From Tupaia tana (taxonomy: Eukaryota; Chordata; Mammalia; Scandentia; Tupaiidae), in contig JAKSZU010000008.1 of the NCBI GenBank assembly GCA_026018925.1, positions 4,764,415 to 4,828,414 of the forward strand: a DNA stretch of 64,000 nt, read 5' to 3'. The notes beneath the pieces are model-generated. The model made no database searches. It was given only the letters and a program-made list of their open reading frames with translations, and was not told where the DNA came from. A program made the translations under genes and the position numbers. Below, piece after piece: positions 1 through 11,235 of the stretch (position 1 is the first letter of the stretch; the number at the start of each line of letters is the position of its first letter).

Positions 1-237
1 AATCTTTCAGATCACTTTCAGCAAAAGAGAAGATTTAATACATTTTATGATTTTCTGATGTCCTCTTTTAACTTATCCACATTTTATACTTTTGTATTAT
101 AAACACAACCTCTAAAGTACCTGAAGATCTAAAGTTATTGGGATGATATTATATCTATATTTATATTTTTGTCTTACTGTCTCTCATTCATTTTTTTGGT
201 GTGCTTGATTTTTCTTTGTGCGTGAATTTGCTCAATC

Positions 238-525
238 TGGGGGCAATAAGTAGCATAATGTTTAAGATGCTAGACTCCCATATGATCAACAATGGTTCAA
301 GTCCTGGACCCAGCGTCTTGAAACTCACACTGGGTGTATGTTCATGAGTGACCAAAATCCCGAGAGGAGAATGGAGGAGAAGGGATTGCAGCGTGGTCAT
401 CCACCTGGAGGGTGATTTCTCTCTCTCTCTCTCTCACTCTTTCTCTCTCTCTCATCTCTGTCTCTCCAGCCAGTACACATTCCCTAGAGCAAAAACCTTT
501 CCAAAAATTTTGCTCAATCATAGGT
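238..525 (+). mobile_element. tRNA-derived SINE, long family (SINE-A), old copy
   Basis: The tRNA-like head (GCATAATG A-box region, GGTTCAAGTCC B box) is followed by the family body with AGGAGAATGGAGGAGAAGGGATTG, a CT-rich tract and a CCTAGAGCAAAAACC tail. It has many changes from younger copies, so it is an old insertion. The open frames on both strands here are derived from this element and are not genes. Confidence 0.85.
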
Positions 526-540
526 TGTGCAATTCCTAAG

Positions 541-1280
541 ATTTTAAACTGACCACATTTTTTATCCAGAGATAATATATATTTCTTCATAGAGGAAGCA
601 AAGTTCACTATTAGACCGATTTAGTACTCCACAATAATTCTGGGCTTAATATTTCCAAATTCATTTTTTCCTTATAATATTTCTTAAATCTAGAAGCGGA
701 TCCATTTTTCTCACTTTGCTGCTGTTGTGTGGTTGGCAGCTGGATCACAGGGCTCCTGTTGGTACTCACCCCACAGTCCTTTCATCACCCGTGGGGATGT
801 CGAGATGCTTGGAGGAGGCGTTGAAAAGGGCTGATTTTTTTTTAACCCAATTCAAGACATTCTTTTCAGTGACATCTTAAACAAAATCTTCTAGTATAGC
901 ATAAGCATCTACTGAATAGACTTTCAGCTTATCATTTTAAGGCAATTTTCAAGCTATTACAGTATTTGTAAGAATTAATGTTTCATGATTTTATTTTTGC
1001 CTAAAGCTCACTCATAATCAAAAATAAAACTAATTTTTAATAGAATAGTATATATTTTATCTTATCATTACTATATGAAATCATGGACCTTTTTATAAAA
1101 CTTAGATAAATGGTGAGATCTTACTAGTCTTATTTTTGTGTATCCAAATGTTATTTTGCTATGGTGGCTATTTTGCTTCCTCATCATGTTAGGTGTTTAT
1201 TACTGCTTATAAATTATTCCCAAATGGAATAAAACATACTAAAGTAATAAGGAAACAAAAGAATTATAGGGCCCCTTAAA
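541..1280. other. Unassigned AT-rich non-coding sequence
   Basis: No gene, RNA or repeat is recognised. A GC-richer patch near 715-820 has no sustained reading frame. Confidence 0.5.
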
Positions 1281-1284
1281 TAAG

Positions 1285-1505
1285 GGTTGGTGCACTGAAG
1301 CTGTGGATCAAATCCAACCTGCCTCTTATTTTTATAAAGAACGATTTATAGGCTCACGACCCAGCACTTCCGTATGCGTTGTCGGTAATTATGTTTATGC
1401 TGTGAAGGCAAAGCTGAGTCAAGGTGGCAGAAACTGTGCAGCCAGGAAAGCTAATGTTTTTACTATGTGACCTTTTACACCAAAATTTGACTAGCCATGG
1501 CTTGC
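1285..1505 (+). mobile_element. MER5A-like non-autonomous hAT (Charlie) DNA transposon fossil
   Basis: The order of sequence (GTGGATCAAATCCAACCTGCC, then a TTTTATAAA segment, the aaagctgagtc segment and TTTACTATGTGACC) follows the MER5A consensus as I remember it. It is divergent and has no coding capacity. It is old and shared among placental mammals, so it says little about the species. The family is assigned from memory of the consensus. Confidence 0.65.
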
Positions 1506-1831
1506 AGTGAAGATGCAGATCTGCAATAAGCTGTCTCTATTGCATTACTACTCAGTTTTCTTGTCACATCTCCCAGAGCTTTGCATTTTTAAACTGAATA
1601 AAAGAACTCTAGAGACACCATTTTTGTTAACTGCTTTTAATTTTTATTGAACACAAATGAAAATATGTTTTTGTTCTCCACCAATAGTGGTGAGGAGAAA
1701 AGAACAGCCAAAGACAGACATATCACAACTATTAGAAAAATCAGCAGATAAAGGAAATCTTAGCAGCACTTGAGACTATAATGATGATGGTGAATGCGAT
1801 AATATGAGTAAAATATCAAATTATTTCAGAT
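1506..1831. other. Unassigned non-coding sequence
   Basis: No gene or recognisable repeat is seen. The 3' end includes the 12-bp sequence ATTATTTCAGAT, which is the target-site copy of the next SINE. Confidence 0.5.
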
Positions 1832-2107
1832 GGGACCAGCAGTTAGCATGATGGCTATGTCGCTGGACTCCAATGTAGTCAACCGCGGTTCGAGTCCCAG
1901 ACCTGGTGGCTTAAACTCACGCTGGGCACGTCTGTGTGCGTGCCTAAGATATCAGGAGGAGAAAACAGGAGAAGGGATTGCAGCATGGCCATCCCACCTG
2001 GGGGGTGATTTCTTGCTTTCTGTCTCTCTGTCTCTCTCTGTCTTCCTGGCAAGCGCACGTGCCCTATAGCAAAACAAAACAAAACAAAACAAAAAACTCT
2101 CAAAAAA
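1832..2107 (+). mobile_element. tRNA-derived SINE-A
   Basis: The copy is complete: GGGACCAGCAGTTAGC head, GGTTCGAGTCCC B box, family body, TCTCTGTCT tract, GCGCACGTGCCCTATAGC motif and an (AAAAC)n tail. The target-site duplication ATTATTTCAGAT lies at 1820-1831 and just after the tail. Confidence 0.93.
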
Positions 2108-2384
2108 TATTATTTCAGATGACTGTATCCTAAATAAATTCTCTCAAACATAGAAATTTATGAGTGGATAATATATATCTAGGTGAGAAAAGGAGAAAAT
2201 AATAATATTCTATCAATTTGATCATGGAACAGGGAAAACTTCATCATGAACTACTTTGTGACAAGATCCTGGCCCATCTCATTTTGTTAGAAGACATGGC
2301 CAAATATTTTTCATCATTCATTAGGTTTATGTGTCAAAATTAACTCAATATTTTTCAGTAATGGAAAAAATCAGGAAAGCAGGT

Positions 2385-2718
2385 GCTACAGTTAGAATGC
2401 GTTCTCCAAAAGTTTTAAGCTTAATGGCCAATGTAACACTATCATGAAGCAGGACCTCTAAGAGGTGATTGCAACATGGGAGCACAGCTCTCATAAATGG
2501 ATTAATACCTTTCTCTTAGGGTGGGTTACTTACTATGAAAGTGAGTATAATGGAGGTGAGTTGGGCTTTCTCCTTGCTCTCTTCTAACATGGCCCTCAGC
2601 AGATGCTGGTACCATGCCCTTGGACGTTCCTGCCTACAAAATCAGGAGCCAAATAAATTAATCATCCAGTCCCAAATATTATGTTATAGCAACCAAAAAT
2701 TCTCTAAAATAGGAGGTG
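2385..2718 (+). mobile_element. MaLR-type (MST/MLT1-like) LTR fragment
   Basis: The block has the MaLR LTR order: a CTCCAAAAG segment near the 5' end, GACCTCTAAGAGGTGATTG, ATAAATGGATTAATACC, AGGGTGGGTTA, an AGCCAAATAAATTAATCAT segment and a terminal GTTATAGCAACC. No internal MaLR sequence follows, so it is a solo or truncated LTR. Confidence 0.75.
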
Positions 2719-2751
2719 TATAAACAAAGGTAATTGGAAAGAATAAATCAT

Positions 2752-2848
2752 GTAGATATTTCCTAAATTATTGGGTAGCTTATTCAAATGCATGTTTATA
2801 AATAAAAAGTGAAGGCATACAATTATAAAGCAAACAAGATAGTCATCT
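2752..2848 (+). repeat. About 95-bp AT-rich segment, copy 1 (second copy at 8,772)
   Basis: The segment from TTTCCTAAATTATTGGG to ATAGTCATCTTCT is repeated with roughly 80% identity and the same orientation at 8,772-8,868. The family is not recognised. The two copies flank the L1 at 3.1-7.4 kb. Confidence 0.6.
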
Positions 2849-3145
2849 TCTCTTCAAGATAATTATGAACCATCAGAGTTTTTGAGAAATTATTGAAGTG
2901 TTATGTTTTGATGGTACAAGTACAAGAAGTATCACAAGTAATAATAAGAGACTTGTTAGATGCTTCTTTGGAATTGAGTATTTGCGAGATGGATACACTC
3001 CAGATCATGCATGGTAATTGGTTAGTAGCTACTTGCATTCAGTGATCACTGCTCATTGCAAGTGCCTCTTAAATAAAAAACCAGGGGAATAAGGAATATA
3101 TTTTTGGAGAGTTTGTCATGCTAAGTTTTTATTACAATTTTGGAA

Positions 3146-3907
3146 CACTAGCTAGGACAGAAAGCTGCTAGTCACCTCCCAGTTTGCCTGTTTTTGGCCT
3201 CTGGGTTCAACTTCATGGCTGTGAATTCTCCCCCAGCCAGTGTCCCCCTCCCAGACACAGCACTAGCCAGGTAGGATAGCTGCTTTGCTCCCTCTTGCAG
3301 TCCTCTGGCCCTTCTAACTTTTTTTTCTCTTTTTGAAAAAATAGCTCTCTGCCCTCTTTGGGCCTTTCTTTTGTTAATCTCTGTCTTTTTTCTCACCTAG
3401 GACAGATAGCTGCTAGCCACCTCCAAGTTTGTCTGTTTTTGACCTCGTGCTGTGCACTTGTGCACCACATAGTTTTCCATTTTCATCCCTATTTAATTTT
3501 TGTGAAGTGATTTTTTTTTCCTTTTTTTCCTTCTAGTACTTTCCTTCTTTTCTCTCTGCCTTCTCTCTCTATTTCTATTTCCTACCTTTTTGTTCTTTAC
3601 CTTACTTTTTTGTTTTACTTCTCAGCCCTTACCCTCTGCCTAACCATCTGAGTATTATGTTTTGGAGAATTCTTTGCACATCAGTGTAGTGGTTGCAAAA
3701 TTAGTAAAATTCCCCTTCACAAATCTGATTGCAAAACTCTACCTGTGATTCCCACATCTGAGTACATAGTAGAAGGGAGAAAACAGCACCAAATCATTTC
3801 ACTGTGGGGGAAACACACGAGTGCACAGTCACTAAATCCCTCCCCAACAAATTGACCAGAAGTGAATACATTACCAAATGACTAAGAATTGAAGAAGATC
3901 CTCAAAG
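3146..3907 (+). promoter_or_regulatory. L1 5' UTR / promoter region (probable)
   Basis: This is the region between the 5' target-site copy and the ORF1 start. It contains two diverged copies of a segment running from a CTAGGACAGA motif through AGCTGCTAG to GTTTGNCTGTTTTTGNCCTC, at about 3152 and 3399, which suggests a promoter with tandem units about 247 bp apart. No protein is encoded. Promoter function is inferred from position only. Confidence 0.55.
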
Positions 3908-4849
3908 ATGAGAGAATCAAGTAGTACATCCCCACCAAGGAAACAATGTAACCTGTCTCCAAATAGGGAAAATTTAGAGCATATTACTGAAATGTCAGAA
4001 AAAGAATTTAGAATATTTATGGTAACAAAATTCTATAAGACGCAAGAGAAAAGAGATGTTGAGCTCCAAGAGATGAGGAAGTCCTTCCACGATATGGAAA
4101 AAAAAAAAAATTGGACACCATAAAAAAGGAATCAAATGGAACTGTTAGACATGAAGGCTATAGTACAGGTAATTAAAAACTGCCTCAAAAGTATCAAAAG
4201 CAGGCTAGACCATGCAGAAGATCGAATTTTAGAAGTAGAAGACAAAGCCAATCACCTAGAAAAAATTATCAAAAATACTAATAAAACAGCCAAGAAAACT
4301 AAGGATAATACACGAGAAATAATAGATACCATGAAACACCCAAATATATGAATAATTTGTATCCCAGAAGGTGAAGAAACTAATAAGGACATTGATAATC
4401 TATTCTACAAAATCCTAGAAGAAAACTTTCCTAGTCTAGAAAGGCACTCAAACATCCAGTCCTAAGAAATATAAAGAACCCCAAGTAGAATCAATCCAAG
4501 AAGATCCTCTCCACGCCACATTATAGCTAGATTGACCGAAACGACAGACAAACACAAGTTACTAAAATTGGCAAGAGAGAAACGTCAAATCACTTACAAA
4601 GGCTATCCCATCAGGCTAACACCGGACCTCTCATCAGAAATAATGCAAGTAAGGAAAGAATGGGGAAATATATTCAAAGTGTTAAATGAAAAACAATTTC
4701 AACCAAGAATATTATACCCAGCAAGATTATACTTCATATGGGGAAAAAAAAAAAAAACGTTCACAGATAAACAAAACCTGATAGAATTTACCAACTCCAG
4801 ACCAGTTCTTCAAGAAATTCTGAAAGGAGTAGTATACCGAGAAAACTAA
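3908..4849 (+). pseudogene. L1-ORF1: L1 ORF1 (RNA-binding chaperone), broken
   Basis: ORF1p normally forms a trimeric RNA-binding chaperone that coats L1 RNA. The ATG at 3908 opens an N-terminal part. It is broken by a stop at 4121 next to a 12-A run (about 4099-4110), by a TGA at 4349 and by further stops near 4460-4480. The stretch 4136-4348 is lysine- and glutamate-rich with heptad character, as expected of the coiled coil. The stretch 4532-4849 reads as the conserved C-terminal domain, with AREKRQITYKG and NEKQFQPRILYPA typical of mammalian L1 ORF1. The pieces lie in one frame, so most damage is point stops plus slippage at A-runs. Confidence 0.85.
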
Positions 4850-4890
4850 AGAAGACAGACAACAATAAGAGAACAGAAAACAACCAGGAA

Positions 4891-6990
4891 TATGGGCAAT
4901 TTAATGGTAGGGACAAGTCCCGAAATATCAATACTAACATTAAATGTCAATGGATTAAATTCTCTGATCAAGAGATAGAGACTGGCTGAAGGGATTAAAA
5001 ATCAGAAACCCTCCACCTGCTGCCTAAAAAAAAACCCATCTCATGGATAAAGACATACATATACTAAAAGTGAAGGACTAGAAAAAGGTATAGTGAATTA
5101 ATATAGATGCAAAAATTCTCAACAAGATACTTGCTAACTGTATTCAACAGCATATAAAAAAGGTTATTCATCAAGACCAGATAGGCTTTATTCCAGGGAT
5201 GCAAGGGTGGTTCAACATACACAAAACCATAAATGCAGCACACCATATTAACAGAAAGAAAGATAAAAATCATATGATCATTTTGCTCAATGTGGAAAAA
5301 AATTCAACAAAATACAACATGACTTTATGATCAGTAAAATTGGCATAAAAGGACTGTTTTTCAGCATAATAAAAGCGATTTATGAAAAACCTACAGCTAA
5401 CATAATACCAAATGGGGAAAAGCTGAAAGCTTTTCCACTAAAAACAAGTACAAGACAAGGTTTCCCACTTTCTCCACTCCTATTCAATATAGTAGTGGAA
5501 GTTCTAGGAAATACGATCAGACAAGAAAAGGAAATAAAAGGCATTCCAATGAAGAAAGAAGAGCTGAAATGATCTCTGTTTGCAGATGTCATGATTGCAT
5601 ACAAAGAAGACCCAATAGTATCCATGAAAAAACTTCTTGAAGTAATAAATGTATTCAGTAAAGTGGCAACATACAAAATTAACTTACAAAAGTCTATAGC
5701 ACTTCTATATACAAACAAAAAGCAGAGACAGAACTGAAGAATTTAATTCCATTTACCATAGCCACAAGAAATATAAGATACTTAGGAATAAAATTAACCA
5801 AGGAAATCAAAGACCTCTACAAGGAAAACTACGAAAACCTTAAAAAGGAAATTGAAAAGCACACTAGAAAGTGGAAGGACATCCCATGTTCCTGGATTGG
5901 CAGAATCAATATAATAAAAATGGCAATCCTACCCAAATTAATCTACATGTTTAATGGGATCTCTATAAAATTACAAGAGACATTCTTCACAGATCTAAAA
6001 AAGACAAAGAATTTGTCTGGAACTATAAAAGACCCCGTTTTGCTAAAACCATCCCGCTTAAGAAGACTGGAGTAGGTGGCATCTCACTTCCTGACCCCAA
6101 AATATATTACAAAGCTGTGATAATCAAAACAGCATGATTTGGGCACAAAAATAGACATGAGGACCAATGGAACAGAGTAGACGCTTCAGAAATAAACCCC
6201 AAAACATACAGCCAACTCATCTTTGACAAAGGGTACCAGTCAATCCTGTGGGAAAAGGAAAACCTCTTTAACAAATGGTGCTGGAAAAACTGGGTATCCA
6301 CATGCAGAAAGGTGGATCTGAATCCCTATCTGTCACCATTAACAAAAATCAACTCAAAGTGGGTCAAAGATCTAAACCTAAGACCGCAAAGTATAAAACT
6401 ACTGGTGGAAAACACTGGAGAAACTCTGGGAGACATCAGAGTAGGCAAAGACTTTTAAAGCATAACCCCCAAAGTATGCACAAAAAAAGACAGGTGGGAT
6501 TACATCAAATTAAGGAGTTTCTGCACGGCAAAGGACACAATAATTAGTGTGAATCTACAACCCTCAGAAAGGGAGAGAATTTTTATTAACTGTGCCTCAG
6601 ATAAGGGACTGATAATTAGAATACATAGGGAACTCAAGCAGCTTACCCTGAAGAAAATGATTAACCCTATTAAAAGATGGGAAAATGAGCTGAATAAACA
6701 ACTCTCTAAGGACGACATATGAACAGCCAAAAAGCATATGAAAAAATCCTCAAAATACCTCCTTGTAAGAGAGATGCAGATTAAAACCACAATGAGATAC
6801 CACCTAACCCCAGTTAGAATGGCGAAGATTAAAAAAAATAATAATGATAAATGCTCAACGGGATGTGGTGAAAGGGGAACCAATCCAAATGCTAAGACAT
6901 AGAACCAATCCAAATGTTCACAGACAGATGAATGGATTGAAAAAGTGTGGCACATCTACTCCATGGAATACTATTCAGCCTAAAAAACAA
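4891..6990 (+). pseudogene. L1-ORF2: L1 ORF2 (endonuclease/reverse transcriptase), internally deleted
   Basis: The start region carries the endonuclease N-terminus (ILTLNVNGLNS, about 4933-4965) and stops within roughly 60 residues. At about 5085-5105 the sequence jumps to the RT domain ([17 protein letters not shown], about 5173-5222), so more than 1 kb of coding sequence is missing. RT continues at 5327-5572 with [19 protein letters not shown] and then a stop. The catalytic motif, normally FADD, reads FADV at 5579-5590, so polymerase activity is lost. The cysteine-rich C-terminal region follows in shifted frames to about 6990. Confidence 0.87.
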
Positions 6991-7507
6991 CAAGGCCTTG
7001 GAATTTGATAGAAAGTGGGACGAATATGGAAGACTTGTTGCTAAGTGAAGCAAGTCGGACTGTGAAAGAAAGACATTGTATGTCTCCACTTTACATATAC
7101 CAACTGTCTGCAGTCTATGGTAGGGACTGAAAGACTGGAGAAAAATACAAGTATTAAAAATTGTAATGGACACTAGAGTCAAAGTGGAAAGAGCGTGTGG
7201 GAGGGAAAGAGTTTAAGAAATTTGGGGGGGGAAATGGAGAGATAAAACACTCGTGGGACACAGATTAAATTTACTATATGTTGACAAGGATGTGTATGGT
7301 GGTCTCAACTGGGCTGGACTGAGATGTATATCATGCTGGGTAAAGTCTCTTCACATTCTAAATGATGTATAGGAATTTAATGTATGAATAGTAATAAAAT
7401 AAATAAATAGAGAAAAAATTTCTATTACAACTTTGAATAAGGATGCTTTTTTTAAAAATTCTTATTTGTTTAAAGTTAATAAGATGACTTAATGTATAAA
7501 AATCTAA

Positions 7508-7749
7508 GGACCAGTAGTTAGCGTAATGGCTATGTAGTTGAACTCCTATGTAGTCGACCGTGGTTTGTGTCCTGGACCCGGTGGCTTAAACTCATACCGG
7601 GCGTGTGTGCGTGTATGCCCAAGATTCTGAGAGGAGAAGGGATTGCAGCGTGGCCATCCCCCCTGGGGGGTGATTTCTCGCTGTCTCTCTGTCTCTGTCT
7701 TTCTGGTGAGCACACGTCCCCTATAGCAAAAACCTCTCCCCCCCAAAAA
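7508..7749 (+). mobile_element. tRNA-derived SINE-A
   Basis: The head is GGACCAGTAGTTAGCGTAATGG, followed by the family body and CCTATAGCAAAAACCTC tail. The target-site duplication AAAAATCTAA is at 7498-7507 and again after the tail. The body is shortened relative to other copies. Confidence 0.9.
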
Positions 7750-8640
7750 AATCTAAAAGGGTCCTTTAGATACAGAGAATAAATAGTGTTACTTTTTTTT
7801 CCAAGTATACTAAGAGTTTGCTCCTGGTGACTGAATTTAAGAAAAGAAGAGCATGCTATTCATATGTTAATTAAAAGACAAATCCAAATAGAAAGTTCTT
7901 AAAATTTGTCACTTGAAATGATTCCATCCTCTCCACCAGGGATTTTCACATGGCTGAGAGAGTAAAAGTACAAACTACCCTTTAGAGAGGGGTATCAGGA
8001 TTGCCTTTCCTTCCTCCACTTTCCCCAAATGACATGCTAAGCTTCCTTCAGCTTATCTTTTCCCTTTATCCTCTCATCCTATTTCTCCAAACCACAATCC
8101 AGTGTGATTGAGCCATTAATAACAGTAAGAGCAGGCAAGGTTCTCCAGGTGTGCTGGGACCAGGACTGTTGGGAGCCACTGTATTCAGTTAGCTACATTC
8201 TCAGTGAGCTCAGTGAGTCTAATGAATAACTTTGATATGCAAAAGATTTTTGTAAAATATGCTTTGAATTTGCAAATTAAAGTTATCCCCAACAGAACTC
8301 TTCAACATTAATGGCCTTTCTGGAATGCTTGATAACACTTAAATGTCTTTAATAAAAAGAGTCTTTTTTATATCTATTATGAAGATATTTGTACTAGTTC
8401 AATCTAAGATGTGAAAACTTGAGACTCCTCTCTGATCTTGGAGCATATGAGACTTTAACATTTATTTTCTAATATGAATTCAGTCATAATGGTGTATTTC
8501 CCTGGATTGCTGAGACTTCCAGAATTTTGCTGTTTTATCTTTGTTTTATTTTTATGTAATTTTTGCCTCAAAAATTTAACTTTTAATCTCTGATTGTTTT
8601 TTGTTGTTATTGTTATTTGTTGACAGAAGTAACTTATTTT
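7750..8640. other. Unassigned non-coding sequence
   Basis: AT-rich sequence with no recognised gene or element. Confidence 0.45.
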
Positions 8641-8651
8641 AAATTAATTTA

Positions 8652-8770
8652 TAGGCCCAGCTGTGGGTTGTACATGCTGGTAACATTGCTGCTCTGCAAG
8701 CTGAGGCCACAAGGAAGGCCCAGGTTCAATTCCCAGCCCTCCCTAAAAGCTGGCAGACACCTTATAGCAC
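8652..8770 (+). mobile_element. Old tRNA-like SINE fragment
   Basis: A pol III box-like pair is present: GGCCCAGCTGTGGGTTG, then CAGGTTCAATTCCCAGC as the B box. The spacing is close to that of tRNA-derived SINE heads. The sequence is not close to SINE-A or SINE-B. Confidence 0.45.
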
Positions 8771-8771
8771 A

Positions 8772-8868
8772 TGTTATTTTCCTAAATCGTTGGTCAGCTT
8801 ATATGTTGACTGTTTATAAATAGAAAAGTAAAGTCATAGAATTATATAGCAAATAATATAGTCATCTT
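8772..8868 (+). repeat. About 95-bp AT-rich segment, copy 2
   Basis: This is a diverged second copy of the segment at 2752-2848, ending in the same ATAGTCATCTTCT. It sits between the tRNA-like fragment and the 7SL-like fragment. Confidence 0.6.
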
Positions 8869-8950
8869 CTTGGGAGGATACTTAGGAGGCTGAGGCAGGA
8901 GGATCAAGACATAATGAAACCTAATTAAAAATAAAACAACAACAAATAAC
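8868..8950 (+). mobile_element. 7SL/Alu/B1-like SINE fragment
   Basis: GGAGGCTGAGGCAGGAGGATC is the conserved 7SL-derived core found in Alu, B1 and 7SL RNA. It is followed by ATGAAACCTAATTAAAAATA, comparable to the left Alu monomer end, and an A-rich (AAC)n tail. Much of the monomer is deleted. It is the only such copy I see in the window. Confidence 0.6.
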
Positions 8951-9039
8951 TCCTAATTTATAAAATAATCTATTTGTTATGAGAATGACTGTATCTAAAT
9001 TATTTTATGAAATTTCCTTCCTGAGATGGGAATTATTTT

Positions 9040-9267
9040 AAGTTTTTCTGCCACAGGGCACTTTTGTGACAGGGAAGGTGAGAAATCACCCCCCAGGGAG
9101 GACGATCACTCTGCAATCCCTTCTCCTCCATTCCGTCCTGGGATTTGGGGCACTTATGCTCATGTGCCCAGCATGATTTTCAAGCTGCTGAATCCAGGTC
9201 TCAACCTGTGGTTAGTCATGTGGGAGTCCAACACTGTAACCACTATGTCACCTGATGGCCCCAGGAA
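9040..9267 (-). mobile_element. tRNA-derived SINE-A, minus strand
   Basis: In reverse orientation: a GCCACAGGGCAC tail motif, GAGAAATCACCCCCCAGG, CTTCTCCTCCATTC, then a B box and a head ending GATGGCCCC. It is diverged and old. Confidence 0.85.
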
Positions 9268-9560
9268 ATTTTTTGATTGCACTGAGTTATACACTTATAT
9301 TTCTTGACCACCAATGGATAAGAAGAAATAAATAAAAGTGAACACTGGTACTATAAGCTCAAGGATAATCTAGGTATATCTCAACAAAGAAGTAGCTCTG
9401 GAAATATGAGCCATAACTCAAACCACAATGAATAAGATTTTAAAAATAAGACAATAGTTTAAGAAAGTGAAAAATGAAATAAGATAGAACACATACATTA
9501 TCTGATTCCTTAGGAAAAGGAATGAGGCAATGAAGGAATTCAACATTATGAAATCTTAGA
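9268..9560. other. Unassigned AT-rich sequence
   Basis: No gene is seen. Some A-rich phrases resemble L1 but are too short to assign. Confidence 0.4.
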
Positions 9561-9639
9561 AATTTCCAGATTTGGTGGAGCATGCACTCTGAGCCACACA
9601 AATAAAAATTAGTCATTTCAAACCTACAGTGTTGTCAAA

Positions 9640-10815
9640 ATACTTGCAGACCGTCAAATACAAAGCAAGCAGAAAGTTTCCTCGCAGCAAAGGAAACTAT
9701 AATTAAAGCAAAAAGAAAACCCTCAGAAAGGGAGAATATGTTTTCAAGTTATTCCTCAGACAAAGGATCGATAATCCAAAATATATAGGGAATTTAAGCA
9801 CTCACTCATTAAAAAATAATCCAATTAACAACAGGCAAATGAATGGAATAGACAACTTGTCAAGGAAGACTTACAAATACTAAGAGATATATGAAAACAT
9901 GTTCAAAGTCTCTTGTCATAAGGAAAATACAAATTAAAATTACAATGAAATAAATTTAACTCCAGTTAGACTGGATAAAATAAAAAAATAAAGAACAACA
10001 AGTGCTGGTGAGGCTGCAGTGAAATGGGAACCCTCTTACACTGTTGATGGGGATGTAAATTAGTTCATCCTGTGTGGAAAACAATATGGAGGTTTCTCGA
10101 AAACCTATAAATAGAATTTCCATATAACCCAGTAATCCCACTCCTTAGTATTTAGCCAAAGGATAGTAAAACACTCAATCAGAAAGACACTTGCACATCC
10201 ATGTTTATTGCAGCATTATTCACAATTGTAAAATCAATGATCCAATTAAAGTTTTCAAAAATTGTTTACTGGGTTGAAAAAACTGTGCAAATTATGTATT
10301 ATGGAATATTACACAGCTATAAGAAACAATGAAATCCTATCATTTGACTCAAAAATGGATGAATACAAAAGACTTAATGTTGATTAAAATAAGGCAAGCT
10401 TTGAAAGACATACATTCTATATCCCCACTTAATTTATATTGAGAGTAATTTGTATTAAAAGAAAATTTAAAAAACATTAGCTTTGGTCACTAGTGTTCAG
10501 GAGCTTATAATCCATATTTCTATTGCATGAGGTGACAGTATTTAATTATTTTTAGAACAAGACTTGAAATAAAAATAAACTATTTTCAAATTAAAATAAA
10601 AAATAGATTCGTAGTTATTTAGATTTGGTGATAAGCAGTGATAGCTAGAGGGTAGGTAAGATTTTCTATTTTGAGGTGATAAAAAAACCTTCTATAATCA
10701 ACTCTGGTGATGACTACATGTATCTGTGCCTATACTGAAAATTATTGAAGTATACACTTTAAATATAAATTTTATATAATGAGATTATATCTTAATAAAG
10801 GCATATAAAAATATG
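9640..10815 (+). mobile_element. LINE-1 (L1M-type) 3' fragment, sense strand
   Basis: ORF2 C-terminal sequence is recognisable (CCTCAGAAAGGGAGAA, GGAAAATACAAATTAAAA, ATGGGAACCCTCTTACACTG, CCCAGTAATCCCACTCCT, ATGTTTATTGCAGCATTATTC). An L1M-like 3' UTR end follows, with ATTGAAGTATACACTTTAAA and TATATCTTAATAAAG. It is divergent, full of stops, and with small deletions. Confidence 0.82.
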
Positions 10816-10977
10816 ATATATATATATCTGTCTTATATAAAGACAGAGAACTAGGGAATAAAGACAGATTTAAAAATCAATAAGATTTTAAAATCAGCTA
10901 GGGAATAAAGACAGATTACCTTCAAAGCAGCAAATTCTCAACAGCCTTAATAGAAGTTAAAATGTATTAGAATACTG

Positions 10978-11228
10978 GGGCCAGCAGATGGTGTAATGGT
11001 TATGTCACTGGACTCCCACATAGTCAACTGCAGTTCAAGTCCCAGACCTGGTGACTTGAAATTCATGCCAGATACATGTACGTGTGTGTCCAAGATCCCA
11101 AGAGGAAAATGAAGGAGAAGGGATTGTGGGGTGGCCATCCCCTCTGGAAAATTATTTCTCACTTTCCATCTCTCTCTGTCTCTCTGATGAGCACACACAC
11201 CCTATGACAAAAATTTCTCTAAAAAAAG
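10978..11228 (+). mobile_element. tRNA-derived SINE-A
   Basis: The head is GGGGCCAGCAGATGGTGTAATGG and the body and tail follow the family. The target-site duplication GTATTAGAAT is present just before the element and after the A-tail at 11,229. Confidence 0.92.
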
Positions 11229-11235
11229 TATTAGA

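Larger units (their letters stand above)
3146..7417 (+). mobile_element. L1: LINE-1 retrotransposon, near full span but internally deleted
   Basis: The order is a 5' UTR-like region (3146-3907), ORF1 remnants (3908-4849), an ORF2 start (about 4891), RT and C-terminal ORF2 pieces, a 3' UTR and an A-rich end (about 7390-7417). The flanks share a probable target-site duplication, ATTACAATTTTGGAA near 3131 and ATTACAACTTTGAA near 7424. The full span of about 4.3 kb is shorter than the usual 6-7 kb because most of the endonuclease and the spacer to RT is missing. Stops and frameshifts make it inactive. Confidence 0.88.
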
